Positions 35,785-45,380 of a stretch of 64,000 nucleotides of DNA are shown in pieces; position 1 is the first letter of the stretch; each line of letters starts with the position of its first letter. The notes beneath the pieces were generated by a model. That model did not search any database. It worked only from the letters and a program-made list of their open reading frames with translations, and was not told the origin of the DNA. The position numbers were made by a program, and so were the translations under genes. This stretch comes from Acidovorax sp. A1169 (GTDB lineage Bacteria > Pseudomonadota > Gammaproteobacteria > Burkholderiales > Burkholderiaceae_C): the NCBI RefSeq assembly GCF_030704685.1, contig NZ_JAUZDX010000002.1:124001-188000 (forward strand). The letters run 5' to 3'.

Positions 35785-38073
35785 ATGCAACATCACCATT
35801 CTGTGGACGCCTCCGGTGTCTTTTCCGGCCCCCCGGGGGCCGATCTGCGGGCCATGCTCGCTTCCCAAGAGAACGTGCTGGCCACGTTACAGGTTGACCT
35901 GAGTGCCGAATTGCGCTTCGCCACGGGCTGGGTGGTGGTGACTTCCGAGCGCCTGCTGGCCTGCGAACCTGGGGCCAGCGCCTGGCGGGCCTGGACGCGC
36001 GCCCCGGGCCTGGCGCTGCGCATGCACGACCACGGTGGCATCGGCGCCCTGGAACTGCACGATGCCGATGCGCGCCTGGCGCTGTGGCGCTTCACCCTGG
36101 GCCAGCATGCCCAGGCGCTGCGCCTGGTGCAGCGCTTCGAGCAGGCTGCAGGCTCCGGCGAAGCGGACGAAGCCAGTTGCCCCCAGTGCCACGCGCCCTT
36201 GCCCCCGGATACCGAAGAGTGCCCTGCCTGCGCACGCGCCCAGCCACCCCAGACCTCCACCTGGGTGCTGCTGCGCCTGTGGCGCTTTGCCCGGCCCTAC
36301 CGCAAGCAGCTGGCGGCGGGCTTTTGCCTGACGCTGGCGTCCACGGCGGCCACGCTGGTGCCGCCCTACCTCACCATCCCGCTGATGGACGACATCCTGA
36401 TCCCGTTCCAGAACGGGCAGAAGATCGAGCCCAGCCTGGTGCTGCTGTACCTGAGCGGGCTGCTGGCGTCCGCCCTGGCCGCCTGGGGCCTTTCCTGGGC
36501 GCGCACCTACATCCTGGCGCTGGTGTCCGAGCGCATCGGCGCCGACCTGCGCACCACCACCTATGAGCACCTGCTGCGCCTGTCGCTCGACTATTTCGGC
36601 GGCAAGCGCACCGGCGACCTCATGGCGCGCATCGGCTCGGAGACGGACCGCATCAACGTTTTCCTGTCGCTGCATGCCCTGGATTTCGTGACCGACGTGC
36701 TCATGATCATGATGACGGCGGCCATCCTGTTCTCCATCAACCCCTGGCTGGCGCTGGTCACCCTGGTACCGCTGCCCTTCATCGCCTGGATGATCCACAC
36801 CGTGCGCGACCGCCTGCGCACCGGCTTCGAGAAGATCGACCGCGTCTGGTCCGAGGTGACCAACGTGCTGGCCGACACCATCCCCGGCATCCGCGTGGTC
36901 AAGGCCTTCGCCCAGGAAAAGCGCGAGGCCCAGCGCTTTCGCGATGCCAACCAGCACAACCTGGAAGTCAACGACAAGCTTAACAAGACCTGGTCGCTGT
37001 TCACTCCCACGGTCTCGCTGCTCACCGAAATCGGCCTGCTCGTGGTCTGGGGCTTCGGCATCTGGCTGGTCTCGCGCAACCAGATCACGGTGGGGGTGCT
37101 CACCGCCTTCATCGCCTACATCGGGCGCTTCTACAGCCGGCTCGATTCCATGAGCCGCATCGTCTCGGTCACGCAGAAGGCGGCGGCCGGCGCCAAGCGC
37201 ATTTTCGACATCCTGGACCACGTGAGCAACGTGCCCGACCCGGCCCAGCCGGTCAAGGTGGACAAGGTGCAGGGCGCCATCGCCATGCGCAACGTGGGTT
37301 TCCGCTACGGCAGCCGCTCGGTCATCAAGGGGTTGGAGCTGGACATCCGCCCCGGCGAGATGATCGGCCTGGTGGGCCACAGCGGCTCGGGCAAGAGCAC
37401 CCTGGTGAACCTGATCAGCCGCTTCTACGACGTGAGCGACGGCTCCATCCAGGTCGATGGCGTGGACATCCGCCGCTTTGCCGTGGCCGACTACCGCCGC
37501 CACATCGGCCTGGTGCTGCAGGAGCCCTTCCTGTTCTTCGGCACCATCGCCGAGAACATCGCCTACGGCAAGCCCGAGGCCACGCGCGAGGAGATCGTGG
37601 CCGCGGCCCGTGCGGCCCACGCGCACGAATTCATTCTGCGGTTGCCGCATGGCTATGACTCGCTGGTGGGCGAGCGCGGCCAGGGCCTGTCGGGTGGCGA
37701 GCGCCAGCGCATCAGCATTGCGCGGGCCTTGCTGATCGACCCGCGCATCCTGATCCTGGACGAGGCCACCTCGGCCGTGGACACCGAGACCGAGAAGGAA
37801 ATCCAGAAGGCCCTGGACAACCTGGTGCAGGGCCGCACCACCATCGCCATCGCCCACCGCCTGTCCACCCTGCGCAAGGCCGACCGCCTGGTGGTGATGG
37901 ACCGCGGCGAGGTGGTGGAAGTGGGGCCGCACGACGAACTCATGGAAAAACAGGGCGCCTACTGGCGGCTGTACGAGGCCCAGGCCCGCCGCGCCGAGGA
38001 AGACGCCCAGGCTGCCGGCGTGATCATCGACAGCAGCCTGCTGCACCCGGCCCACCCGGCGGGCAGTGCCTGA
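35785..38073 (+). CDS. Cyanophycin metabolism-associated ABC transporter (fused permease and ATPase)
   Basis: A 762-residue half-transporter. Residues 1-155 are an N-terminal domain with a zinc ribbon, CPQCxxx to CPAC (Cys 132, 135, 146, 149). Residues about 160-475 are a six-helix exporter-type membrane domain. The ATPase domain (about 510-745) has Walker [10 protein letters not shown] at 531-539, the signature [16 protein letters not shown] from 635, and Walker [12 protein letters not shown] recognise the architecture and position as the ABC protein found with cyanophycin genes. It is divergent from the cph operon over 232 bases and followed by the DUF1854 gene. Export or import of Asp-Arg material, or a non-transport role, are all possible. 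Confidence 0.88.
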   Translation: MQHHHSVDASGVFSGPPGADLRAMLASQENVLATLQVDLSAELRFATGWVVVTSERLLACEPGASAWRAWTRAPGLALRMHDHGGIGALELHDADARLALWRFTLGQHAQALRLVQRFEQAAGSGEADEASCPQCHAPLPPDTEECPACARAQPPQTSTWVLLRLWRFARPYRKQLAAGFCLTLASTAATLVPPYLTIPLMDDILIPFQNGQKIEPSLVLLYLSGLLASALAAWGLSWARTYILALVSERIGADLRTTTYEHLLRLSLDYFGGKRTGDLMARIGSETDRINVFLSLHALDFVTDVLMIMMTAAILFSINPWLALVTLVPLPFIAWMIHTVRDRLRTGFEKIDRVWSEVTNVLADTIPGIRVVKAFAQEKREAQRFRDANQHNLEVNDKLNKTWSLFTPTVSLLTEIGLLVVWGFGIWLVSRNQITVGVLTAFIAYIGRFYSRLDSMSRIVSVTQKAAAGAKRIFDILDHVSNVPDPAQPVKVDKVQGAIAMRNVGFRYGSRSVIKGLELDIRPGEMIGLVGHSGSGKSTLVNLISRFYDVSDGSIQVDGVDIRRFAVADYRRHIGLVLQEPFLFFGTIAENIAYGKPEATREEIVAAARAAHAHEFILRLPHGYDSLVGERGQGLSGGERQRISIARALLIDPRILILDEATSAVDTETEKEIQKALDNLVQGRTTIAIAHRLSTLRKADRLVVMDRGEVVEVGPHDELMEKQGAYWRLYEAQARRAEEDAQAAGVIIDSSLLHPAHPAGSA

Positions 38074-38095
38074 GCACGCCGCCCGGCCCCCACCG

Positions 38096-38605
38096 ATGGA
38101 CGACATTGCCATGAACGACCTGATGACTACATTCCCGCCCGCCTCGCTGCAACTGCACCGCAACGCCCACGGGCGCCTGGTGCTCACCCTGCCCGACGGC
38201 ACGCTGCACGAAGGCGTGGTGCCGGTGCGGGCCTTTCCCATCGCGGCCCCTGCCGAAGGCCTGTCGCTGGTGGGCAGCGATGGCCATGAACTGGTGTGGC
38301 TGGACCGCTTCGATCAGTTGCCTGCGGCAGTGCGCACCCTGGTGGAGGAGGAACTCGCGGTGCGTGAGTTTGTGCCCACTATCGAAAAAATAGTCGCCGT
38401 GTCGAGTTTTTCGACCCCCAGCACCTGGGATGTGGAGACCGACCGGGGTCCTGCGCGCCTGGTGCTCAAGGCCGAGGAAGACATCCGCCGGCTCGGCGGG
38501 CGCACCCGCCTGCTCATCGCTGCAGGCGAGGGTGTGCAATTCAAGGTGCCCGACACTGCGCTGCTGGACCGCCAGTCCCGCCGCTTCCTCGAACGTTTCC
38601 TCTGA
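38096..38605 (+). CDS. DUF1854 protein, cyanophycin-associated
   Basis: A protein of 169 residues matching DUF1854, which recurs beside the cyanophycin ABC transporter. Conserved-looking segments are LTLPDGTLHEGVVPVRAFPI, SLVGSDGHELVWLDRFDQLP, FVPTIEKIVAVSSFSTPSTWDVETDRGP and ADIRRL-type KAEEDIRRLGGRTRLLI. No signal or membrane segment is seen. The start is uncertain: ATG 38096 is chosen; ATG 38111 or GTG 38066, which would overlap the ABC gene by eight bases, are alternatives. The gene is followed by a strong terminator, which ends the ABC-DUF1854 operon. The function is unknown; the phrasing of the sequence suggests a regulatory partner of the transporter. Confidence 0.85.
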   Translation: MDDIAMNDLMTTFPPASLQLHRNAHGRLVLTLPDGTLHEGVVPVRAFPIAAPAEGLSLVGSDGHELVWLDRFDQLPAAVRTLVEEELAVREFVPTIEKIVAVSSFSTPSTWDVETDRGPARLVLKAEEDIRRLGGRTRLLIAAGEGVQFKVPDTALLDRQSRRFLERFL

Positions 38606-38620
38606 CCCAGCGCCGCACCA

Positions 38621-38659
38621 GCCCGCCGCCTGCACCCTGCAGGCGGCGGGCTTTCTTTT
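38621..38659 (+). terminator. Strong intrinsic terminator after the DUF1854 gene
   Basis: A perfect 14-bp stem, GCCCGCCGCCTGCA (38621-38634) with TGCAGGCGGCGGGC (38638-38651), three-base loop CCC, followed by TTTCTTTT. It closes the plus-strand cyanophycin-associated operon. Confidence 0.9.
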
Positions 38660-38810
38660 GCCATCAATCGGCTTAAAATCTAGGGGTAAACCCTTGTTTT
38701 TGGGCTTAAAGGCAAAAAAGACCTCAATTTCCCCTTTTGTTTGCCGTTATGAATGTACGAAGAGCCCGGAAGTGCCTCTGTTCGTTCCATTCACAACCTG
38801 GGGCCATGCC

Positions 38811-39242
38811 ATGCAAATGCCACCTGTCGATCGATCGCCGACCTGGCGTCCTGCGGGCGCCGATTTGTATTCCACCGGCGCCTCGGGGGCGCCGCCGATA
38901 CGGCCTGTCAATGCGCCGCTGCCCGTCGAGTCCATGGACCGGCTCGGGGAGGGGGCCATCGTGCGCGAGCCCGACAAGCCCTCGGCGCCTGACACGCCGA
39001 ACCGCGACTGGACCGAGGTGAAGAAGAAGGACACGGTGGAAGAGCCGCCCGAACCGCCGCCGGAGCCCATCTACAAACAGCTGCTGGAATTCATCCAGTC
39101 CATGTGGCGTGCCAGCGGCAGCGCTGTGGAAATGGCGCAGGACATCAACAAGGTGACCCTGCAGGAGCGCCTGGCCCAGCAGGTCAAGAACGAACCGCTG
39201 ACCTACTCCGACCCCAAGGTCAAGCGCACGGCAGGGCTGTGA
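38811..39242 (+). CDS. Hypothetical protein, proline-rich middle and helical C-terminus
   Basis: A 143-residue protein that I do not recognise. The N-terminal half is low-complexity and rich in Pro and charged residues (VEEPPEPPPEP); residues about 90-130 form an amphipathic helical part (YKQLLEFIQSMWRASGSAVEMAQDINK). No signal peptide or membrane helix is visible. The start at 38811 follows an AT-richer stretch (38660-38800), likely the promoter area; the open frame extends upstream into the terminator and cannot be real there. The C-terminus may interact with another protein, but nothing specific can be said. Confidence 0.7.
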   Translation: MQMPPVDRSPTWRPAGADLYSTGASGAPPIRPVNAPLPVESMDRLGEGAIVREPDKPSAPDTPNRDWTEVKKKDTVEEPPEPPPEPIYKQLLEFIQSMWRASGSAVEMAQDINKVTLQERLAQQVKNEPLTYSDPKVKRTAGL

Positions 39243-39320
39243 ACCGGGTGGCAGGCTGAGGTGCAGCGACGGCGCCAGGGGTCATTGGGTATTTTTGCTA
39301 CCGAAACGGTAGCGGTTGGG

Positions 39321-39674
39321 TCAGGGAGCGCTGGCTGCAGAAGCGGGAGCAGCGGGCGCCTGTTGTTTGGCGCGGTCCCGTTCAGCGCGGTACTTTGCCG
39401 CGAAAGCGCGCACTTCCTCGTACGAAACAAAACCATCGCGATCGGTATCGGCCTCGTCAAAGGCATTGGACAGGCGCGGGAACAGCTTGACTTCAGTGCG
39501 GCTGAGTTTGCCGTCCCCATTGAAGTCCAGCATCTTGAACTCGCGCACCGCCTTGGCTTCGCCCTTGGACAGGCCTTCGGTGTCGGCCGGTGGTGGAGTG
39601 ACCGGGGCCTGTGCGGATGCCAGGCCACAGCCCATCAGGGCGGCGGCACCCCAGGCCAGCAAAATCGTCTTCAT
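39321..39674 (-). CDS. Secreted EF-hand protein
   Basis: A 117-residue exported protein. Residues 1-22 are a signal peptide with a Cys near its end (ALMGCGLASAQA), so lipoprotein processing is possible but the lipobox is poor. Two EF-hand loops follow, DFNGDGKLSRTE and DTDRDGFVSYEE, each with Asp/Asn at positions 1, 3 and 5 and Glu at 12, so calcium binding is likely. The C-terminus is Ala/Pro-rich. Small periplasmic EF-hand proteins are common in Burkholderiales and lack a known role. A short stem CTACCG/CGGTAG lies just beyond the stop (39299-39313). Confidence 0.88.
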   Translation of the reverse strand: MKTILLAWGAAALMGCGLASAQAPVTPPPADTEGLSKGEAKAVREFKMLDFNGDGKLSRTEVKLFPRLSNAFDEADTDRDGFVSYEEVRAFAAKYRAERDRAKQQAPAAPASAASAP

Positions 39675-39802
39675 GCGCTCTGTTCCTTGTAGTGGGTCAT
39701 GGTCGAACAGGTACGGCCAACTGGCACCACTTGCAATCTGTCAGAGACCCTCCTGCGCCACAAGTTGCAAACCATTGCACAACGTTGCGCGCTGGCGCCC
39801 CG

Positions 39803-40720
39803 TCAATCGGCCAGCCGCGTGACCGGGTTGGACACCCCGCTGTTCACGTGCCCGGCTGGCACATGCAGCGAGGCCGAGGTGACGTGGCCGGTCTGGTCGT
39901 CGAAGAAGAAGTCTGGCTCGAACTCGCGCAGGAACTCCCCCTTGGGCAGGCCACCGAGGAACATGGCCTCGTCCACCGCGATGTCCCAGTCCATCAGCGT
40001 GCGGATGGCGCGCTCGTGCGCGGGGGCGCTGCGCGCCGTGACCAGTGCGGTGCGGATGCGCATGCCCGTGCCGCCCGCATGCTGCAGCCGGTGCAGGGCG
40101 GCCAGCAGGGGCTTGAAGGGGCCATCGGGCAGCGGCTGCGCCGCCTTGTCACTCTCGTGCCGCTGGAAGGCGGCCAGCCCTTCGGCCTGGTAGACGCGCT
40201 CGGCCTCGTCCGAGAACAGCACGGCGTCTCCGTCGAAGGCGATGCGCACCTCGTTCGGGTTGGAGTCGCCGGCCCGCACGGATTCGGTCAGTACCCGCGC
40301 TGCCGGGTAGCCCAGGTGCAGCGCCTGGCGCACGTCGGCCTCGTTAGCCGAAAGGAACAGGTGCGCCCCCAGCGGGCGCAGGTAGCGAAACGGATCGCGC
40401 CCCTGGGTGAACACCCCGCGCTGCACCATGGGCAGCCCGTGGGCCAGGCAGGAGCGGAACACGCGCATGCCGCTCACCGGGTCATTGCGCGAGAGCAGCA
40501 CCACTTCCACCCGCTGGTACTCGGTGGTGTTGAAGGCCAGCAGCTTGCGCACCAGCGAGAACGCCACCCCGGGCGCCGCCGGAATGTCGATGCGCTGGCG
40601 CTGCATCTCCACGTAGGCGCGGTCGTCCGTGTCGTCGAAGAGGCGGTTCTCTTCCTCGAAATTGAACAGCGCCCGCGAGGAAATCGCGACCACCAGCTTG
40701 TCGTCCAGGGTTACGGCCAT
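39803..40720 (-). CDS. 5'-nucleotidase (cytosolic 5'-nucleotidase I-like)
   Basis: A 305-residue protein matching the 5'-nucleotidase family related to eukaryotic cytosolic 5'-nucleotidase I. Recognisable parts are the N-terminal LVVAISSRALFNFEEENRLF, the VVLLSRNDPVSGMRVF segment, the HAD-like nucleophile loop VRIAFDGDAVLFSDEAE (about residue 163), and PDFFFDDQTGHV near the end. It would remove phosphate from nucleoside monophosphates in the cytosol. It is located 11 bases downstream of a gspF-like gene on the same strand; the pairing has no evident functional meaning. Confidence 0.85.
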   Translation of the reverse strand: MAVTLDDKLVVAISSRALFNFEEENRLFDDTDDRAYVEMQRQRIDIPAAPGVAFSLVRKLLAFNTTEYQRVEVVLLSRNDPVSGMRVFRSCLAHGLPMVQRGVFTQGRDPFRYLRPLGAHLFLSANEADVRQALHLGYPAARVLTESVRAGDSNPNEVRIAFDGDAVLFSDEAERVYQAEGLAAFQRHESDKAAQPLPDGPFKPLLAALHRLQHAGGTGMRIRTALVTARSAPAHERAIRTLMDWDIAVDEAMFLGGLPKGEFLREFEPDFFFDDQTGHVTSASLHVPAGHVNSGVSNPVTRLAD

Positions 40721-40731
40721 GTCGTGTCGAT

Positions 40732-41964
40732 CTATTTGACGAACTGGTTGAGCTGGATGATGGGCAGCATGACTGCCAGCACGATGGCCATCACCACCAG
40801 GCCCATGGCCACGATCAGCAGCGGCTCCAGGATGGTTGCCAGTTGCATGGCGCGGCGCTGCACCTCCACCGACAACTGGGTGGCGGCGCGCTGCAGCATC
40901 AGCGGCAGCTGGCCCGTCTGTTCGCCCAGGCGCGCAAACATCGACAGCAGGCCCGGAAAGCGCTTTTTCTGCGCCAGGGCCGATGCCAGCGGCGCACCCT
41001 CGCGCACCAGCACCAGGGCGTCGAGCGCGTCGGCGCGCAGGGCGCGGTTGTTCAGGGTTTCGGCAGCGGCCTGCAGGGCGCGCAGGATGGGCACGCCGGC
41101 ACTGGCCAGCATGGCCAGCGTGCTGGCAAAGCGTGCCGCGTTGTAGCCGCGGGCCAGCTTGCCCACCAGGGGCAGGTTGAGCCAGGCAGCGTCGAAGCGC
41201 TCGCGCACGCTCTCGGATTTGAGCGACCAGCGCAGGCCCAGCGCGCCAACGACCAGCACGCCGAACAAGGCCAGCCCGTAGTTGCGCACCAGGGCGCTGA
41301 TGCCCAGCATGAGGGTGGTGATGAAGGGCAGGGCCCGCTTGGATCCAGCGAACACGCTGGCCACCTGGGGCACCACATAGCCCAGCAGGAACATCACGAT
41401 GGCGATCGCCACCAGGGTCACGATGGCCGGGTAGAGCGCGGCGCCTATCAGCTTGGCCTTGAGCGCCTGGCGGTCTTCCAGGTCATCGGCCAGGCGTTCG
41501 AGCACCAGACCGAGGTTGCCGCTGTGCTCGCCGGCACCGATCACGGCGCAGTAGATGTCCGAGAACTCGCGCCGGTGCTGGCCCAGCGCACGGGCAAAGG
41601 TGGAGCCCGCATTCACCTCGGCGCGCAGGGCCGCCACAAGGTGGCGCTGCCGTTCGTCGTCGGCCTCGTCCGAGAGGGCGCTCAGGGCGCGTTCCAGCGG
41701 CAGGCCCGAGCTCACCAGCCCGGCGATCTGCCGTGTCCAGATGGCCAGCCCGGTGGCGTTGAAGACCGGGCGCGTGAACAGGCTGCGGTTCCAGCCAACG
41801 GCGGAGCCATCGAGCCGTTGCCCGGTCTGCACCAGTTCCACCGCGATCGGCACCAGGGCCTGGGCGCGCAGCTGCCCGCGGGCGGCCTTGGCGGTGTCGG
41901 CCTCCATCAGGCCTTTGCGGGTCTGGCCCTGGGCGTCCAGGGCTTCAAAGGAAAAAGCGGGCAT
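40732..41964 (-). CDS. Type II secretion system F family protein (GspF-like), standing alone
   Basis: A 410-residue inner-membrane platform protein. The N-terminus MPAFSFEALDAQGQTRKGLM is typical of GspF/PilC. Two T2SSF domains repeat (about residues 70-192 and 270-395), with GLPLERALSALSDE and LRALQAAAETLNN-type motifs, and three membrane helices near 170, 220 and 380. It would act with a GspE/PilB ATPase, but no other secretion or pilus gene adjoins it. An independent pilin gene lies about 15 kb away. Because the frame is intact and well conserved, it is probably functional with partners elsewhere. Confidence 0.87.
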   Translation of the reverse strand: MPAFSFEALDAQGQTRKGLMEADTAKAARGQLRAQALVPIAVELVQTGQRLDGSAVGWNRSLFTRPVFNATGLAIWTRQIAGLVSSGLPLERALSALSDEADDERQRHLVAALRAEVNAGSTFARALGQHRREFSDIYCAVIGAGEHSGNLGLVLERLADDLEDRQALKAKLIGAALYPAIVTLVAIAIVMFLLGYVVPQVASVFAGSKRALPFITTLMLGISALVRNYGLALFGVLVVGALGLRWSLKSESVRERFDAAWLNLPLVGKLARGYNAARFASTLAMLASAGVPILRALQAAAETLNNRALRADALDALVLVREGAPLASALAQKKRFPGLLSMFARLGEQTGQLPLMLQRAATQLSVEVQRRAMQLATILEPLLIVAMGLVVMAIVLAVMLPIIQLNQFVK

Positions 41965-42082
41965 GCAGGTGGTGGGTGGGCGGTAGCGACGTGCACAAAT
42001 GCACCGTCATCAGCCCACGATGGTAGCGGCAACGGACCGTCCTGGCCGTGACGCTACGCTCCCACCGGTTACAAGTCGGGTA

Positions 42083-43111
42083 TCAGGCGGGCACCGCCGT
42101 ACCCAGGGACGCATGTGCCTGCGCCGCAATCTCCAGCGAACGCAGCCGCAGGGCCGAGTCGTACACGTCGCTCACCAGCATCAGCTCGTTGGCGCCGGTC
42201 TCGCGTACCAGGTCGGCCAGGCCGGCCTGCACCGTCTCGGGCCCGCCGATCACGGCGGCCGCCAGGAAGTCGCCGATGGCGGCACGCTCCTGGGGCTGCA
42301 GGCGCGCTGCGAAGTTCTCCACGGGCGGTAGCAGCAGGCGCCGGTCGCCGGTCAGGATGCCCAGCACGCGCTGGTAGGTGCTGCTGGCCAGGAACTCGGC
42401 TTCCTCGTCGGTCGGCGCGGCGATCAGCGGCACGCCGATGGCCAGGTAGGGCTTGGGCCAGGCCGCCGAGGGGCGGTAAAGGTTGCGGTACAGGTCGATG
42501 GCCTGGTGCAGCAGGCGCGGTGCGAAGTGCGAGGCAAAGGCATAGGGCAGGCCGCGCTCGGCCGCCAGTTGCGCCGAGAACAGGCTTGATCCCAGCAGCC
42601 AGATGGGAACATTCGTGCCGGCCCCGGGTGTCGCCACCAGGCGCTGGCCCGGTTCGGCCGGGCCGAGCAGGCGCTGCAGCTCGGCCACGTCCTGCGGAAA
42701 GTCGTCGGCCGTTTCCACGCGGCTGCGGCGCAGGGCACGCATGGTCGCCTGATCGGTGCCGGGCGCGCGGCCCAGGCCCAGGTCGATGCGACCGGGGTAG
42801 AGCTCGGCCAGGGTGCCAAAGGCCTCGGCCACCACCAGCGGCGCATGGTTGGGCAGCATCACGCCGCCCGAACCCACGCGGATGCGCGAGGTGCCACCCG
42901 CGATATGCCCCACCAGCACCGCTGTGGCCGAGCTGGCGATACCGGCCATGTTGTGGTGCTCGGCCAGCCAGTAGCGGGCGAAACCGAGTTTTTCAGCATG
43001 CTGCGCGGTGCGCAGGGCGATCTGCAGGGCCTCGGCCACGGTGCCGCCGTCGCGAACGGCCACCAGGTCCAGCATGGACAGGGCGGTGCGGGGAGAAACA
43101 GGTTCAGTCAT
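42083..43111 (-). CDS. LLM-class (luciferase-like) flavin-dependent oxidoreductase
   Basis: A 342-residue TIM-barrel protein of the bacterial luciferase superfamily, in the subgroup with the MsnO8/YhbW-like signature. [19 protein letters not shown] is its N-terminus; [20 protein letters not shown] and the [21 protein letters not shown] and [14 protein letters not shown] segments are standard. It probably uses reduced FMN supplied by a separate reductase. The start at 43111 lies after a GGAG; the open frame upstream is non-coding. The substrate is not known. Confidence 0.9.
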   Translation of the reverse strand: MTEPVSPRTALSMLDLVAVRDGGTVAEALQIALRTAQHAEKLGFARYWLAEHHNMAGIASSATAVLVGHIAGGTSRIRVGSGGVMLPNHAPLVVAEAFGTLAELYPGRIDLGLGRAPGTDQATMRALRRSRVETADDFPQDVAELQRLLGPAEPGQRLVATPGAGTNVPIWLLGSSLFSAQLAAERGLPYAFASHFAPRLLHQAIDLYRNLYRPSAAWPKPYLAIGVPLIAAPTDEEAEFLASSTYQRVLGILTGDRRLLLPPVENFAARLQPQERAAIGDFLAAAVIGGPETVQAGLADLVRETGANELMLVSDVYDSALRLRSLEIAAQAHASLGTAVPA

Positions 43112-43313
43112 ACGCGCATTGTGGTCCGGTCCGGCCGGGGGCGCTTGCGGCCGGGCCAAGAGCTGAGGCTGGGAGCAGGGGCGCAATGCACATGCCGGCA
43201 GGGGTATGCCATTTTTTGGTAGCCAAAACAAAAAACGCTACACAAAATGTTTCAGATAGGTGCGGTGTCTCCCATACCAGAGGTCCCGCCCACATACCAA
43301 GACGGGGTTGCAC

Positions 43314-43799
43314 ATGGGTTTTTTCAGCCGACTGTTCAAAATGCGGGAGCAAGACCCGACCAGTCCCGACACGACCTGGGCCATGGAAGACAACGGCAGC
43401 GAACTCGTGCTGGATGCCGAGTACGCCACCATGCTCATGACCGAGATCGATATCGACGCGGCCATCGCCAGCCATGAAGGCTGGCGCCTGCAACTGCAGG
43501 ACATGGTCAATGGTCGCTCCAACGAGGTCATGCGCCCCGAGCGCATTTGCCAGGACGACCGCTGCGACCTGGGCCGCTGGCTCTACGGTACGGGCCGGGT
43601 GCGCCTGGGCCACTACCCGGCCTTCGGCATGCTGGTGGCGCGGCACAAGTATTTTCACCAGCAGGCGGCTGCCGTGGTCATGCTGTTCCAGGCGGGCGAG
43701 CAGCAGCAGTCGGTCCAATTGCTCAACAGCAGCTGCCGCCATGCGTCCAACCAGGTGCTGCTATTGCTCAAGGAGCTCAAACGCGGCATGGGGCGTTGA
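43314..43799 (+). CDS. CZB-domain protein (zinc-binding chemoreceptor domain, free-standing)
   Basis: A 161-residue protein whose main part (about residues 40-125) is a CZB domain. The motif CDLGRWLYGTG with an upstream His (ASHEGWRLQLQDMV) and a downstream HYPAFGMLVARHKYFH supplies the usual His-Cys-His-His zinc set. CZB domains normally sit at the end of chemoreceptors or diguanylate cyclases and respond to zinc or hypochlorite; here no signalling domain is fused. The first 20 residues are basic and include GFFSRLFKMRE. The gene is preceded by an AT-rich promoter-like region (43205-43260). Confidence 0.83.
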   Translation: MGFFSRLFKMREQDPTSPDTTWAMEDNGSELVLDAEYATMLMTEIDIDAAIASHEGWRLQLQDMVNGRSNEVMRPERICQDDRCDLGRWLYGTGRVRLGHYPAFGMLVARHKYFHQQAAAVVMLFQAGEQQQSVQLLNSSCRHASNQVLLLLKELKRGMGR

Positions 43800-43841
43800 C
43801 CGAACTCACCTCCTGAGGCGCGAATCGGCCAGGGCGGTCAA

Positions 43842-44390
43842 TTAATAACTCCTGCCGTCCTTGTACATGGCGTGCTGGCGCCGCTGCAGGGTGCCTGCTT
43901 CGCCCAGGCGGGCCATGGCTGCGCCTGCATGGGCGTGGGTGATGGCCATGCCCAGGCCGTCGGCGGCGTCGGTGCCGGGCAGGCCGGGCAGGCTCAGCAG
44001 GCGGCGCACCATCTCCTGCACCTGGCTCTTGGCGGCGCGGCCGTGGCCGACTACGGCTTTCTTCATCTGCAGCGCGGTGTACTCGGCCACGGGCAGGTTG
44101 CTGGCCACCAGGGCCGTGATGCAGGCGCCGCGAGCCTGGCCCAGCAGCAGGGTGGACTGGGGATTCACGTTGACGAAGACGATTTCGACCGATGAGGTGT
44201 CGGGCTGGTAGCGCGCCACCACCTCGGTGATGCCGTCGAACAGGATCTTCAGGCGCCCGGGCAGGTCGCCCAGTGCCAGGGTGGTCGTACGGATGGTGCC
44301 GCTGGCCACGTAGCTCAGCTGGTGGCCATCCATGTCCACCACGCCGAAGCCGGTGGTCTGCAGGCCGGGGTCGATGCCCAGGATTCTCAT
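43842..44390 (-). CDS. ruvC: Crossover junction endodeoxyribonuclease RuvC
   Basis: A 182-residue Holliday-junction resolvase (EC 3.1.21.10). The first catalytic Asp is in [16 protein letters not shown] (Asp7), a Glu follows in [14 protein letters not shown], and the last acidic residues are in [15 protein letters not shown]. The length is normal. Its start overlaps the stop of the cdsA-like gene by four bases, so it is translated with it. ruvA and ruvB are not adjacent. Confidence 0.96.
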   Translation of the reverse strand: MRILGIDPGLQTTGFGVVDMDGHQLSYVASGTIRTTTLALGDLPGRLKILFDGITEVVARYQPDTSSVEIVFVNVNPQSTLLLGQARGACITALVASNLPVAEYTALQMKKAVVGHGRAAKSQVQEMVRRLLSLPGLPGTDAADGLGMAITHAHAGAAMARLGEAGTLQRRQHAMYKDGRSY

Positions 44391-45379
44391 AGCCCGAAGT
44401 ACCAGCGCACCGAGTGGAAGAACACCGGCGCCGCAAAGCACAGCGCGTCCACCCGGTCGAGCAGCCCGCCCGCGCCGGTGACCGACATGCCCTGCATGCC
44501 CCAACTGGTGATGCCGCGGTCGCGCTTGAGCGCCTTCATCACCAGGTGCCCCAGGCTGCCGGCCACGCAGGCCAGCAGGGCCATGCCCAGTGCCTGGCCG
44601 GGCTTGAAGGGGGTGATGAACGTGAGTAGACCGCCCACCAGTCCACCCACGGCCACGCCGGCCAGCCAGCTCACCCACTGGAAGCTCTGGCTCACCTGCG
44701 GCGCCACGGGCTTGTGCGGAAAGCGCCGGCCCAGCAGGTGCTGCACCACCATGCAGGTCTGCACCACGAACACCAGGAAGAACACCAGGAAGGCGCCCTT
44801 GTCCTTGTAGCCCGGAAAGTCCAGCAACAGCAACGCCGGCACATGGCTCATGCCGTACACGCAGACCATGATGCCCCACTGCAGCTTGGCATTGCGCTCC
44901 AGGAAGCGCTGCGGGTCGTTGGCCAGTGCGCTCACCACGGGCAGTGCCAGGAACACGTAGACCGGGATGAACACCGTGAACAGGTCGAAGTGCCGGCTGC
45001 CCACGATCCAGAACTGCAGCGGCAGCACCACGAAGAAGGCCAGCACCAGGCTGCGGTGGTCGCCCCGGCGCGTGGGCGAGAGCGTGATGAACTCGCGCAG
45101 CGCAAAAAAGCCGACGATGGCGAACAGCACGGTGGCCACGGCATCGCCCAGCGCCCAGCCGATCCAGAACACGGTAGCCATGGCCCAGGACGTCTTGAGC
45201 AGGCCCCAGAAGCGCTTGGCTTCGAGCGCATCGGCTTCGGCCTGGGGGTCGTCGCTGTACTGCTCGCGCAGCATGCGCACATAGGCCCAGATGGTGACGA
45301 TGGACAGCAGGCCGAACACCACGAGGAACAAGGCACCGATCTGCTGGGTGGCCGTCAGGTTGCGAAGGAAGGCGTTCAT
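44387..45379 (-). CDS. Phosphatidate cytidylyltransferase-like membrane protein
   Basis: A 330-residue protein with about eight membrane helices. The C-terminal signature [29 protein letters not shown] corresponds to the CdsA motif (KRDxGIKD...GHGGxLDRxDS), so it likely makes CDP-diacylglycerol from phosphatidate and CTP (EC 2.7.7.41). One base separates it from the upstream acyltransferase gene, which makes phosphatidate, so the operon order acyltransferase, CDP-diacylglycerol synthase and ruvC is logical for the first two. The GHGG part is changed to GAGG, as in the variant group that often accompanies such acyltransferases. Confidence 0.87.
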   Translation of the reverse strand: MNAFLRNLTATQQIGALFLVVFGLLSIVTIWAYVRMLREQYSDDPQAEADALEAKRFWGLLKTSWAMATVFWIGWALGDAVATVLFAIVGFFALREFITLSPTRRGDHRSLVLAFFVVLPLQFWIVGSRHFDLFTVFIPVYVFLALPVVSALANDPQRFLERNAKLQWGIMVCVYGMSHVPALLLLDFPGYKDKGAFLVFFLVFVVQTCMVVQHLLGRRFPHKPVAPQVSQSFQWVSWLAGVAVGGLVGGLLTFITPFKPGQALGMALLACVAGSLGHLVMKALKRDRGITSWGMQGMSVTGAGGLLDRVDALCFAAPVFFHSVRWYFGL

Positions 45380-45380
45380 C

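Noticed and set aside
35887..38241. A 784-codon minus-strand open frame opposite the ABC transporter
   Set aside because: It is His/Gln/Val/Asp-rich antisense translation, while the plus strand has full Walker A, signature and Walker B motifs.
39299..39313. CTACCG/CGGTAG stem after the EF-hand gene as an intrinsic terminator
   Set aside because: The stem is only six bases and neither strand has a T-run after it in the correct place.
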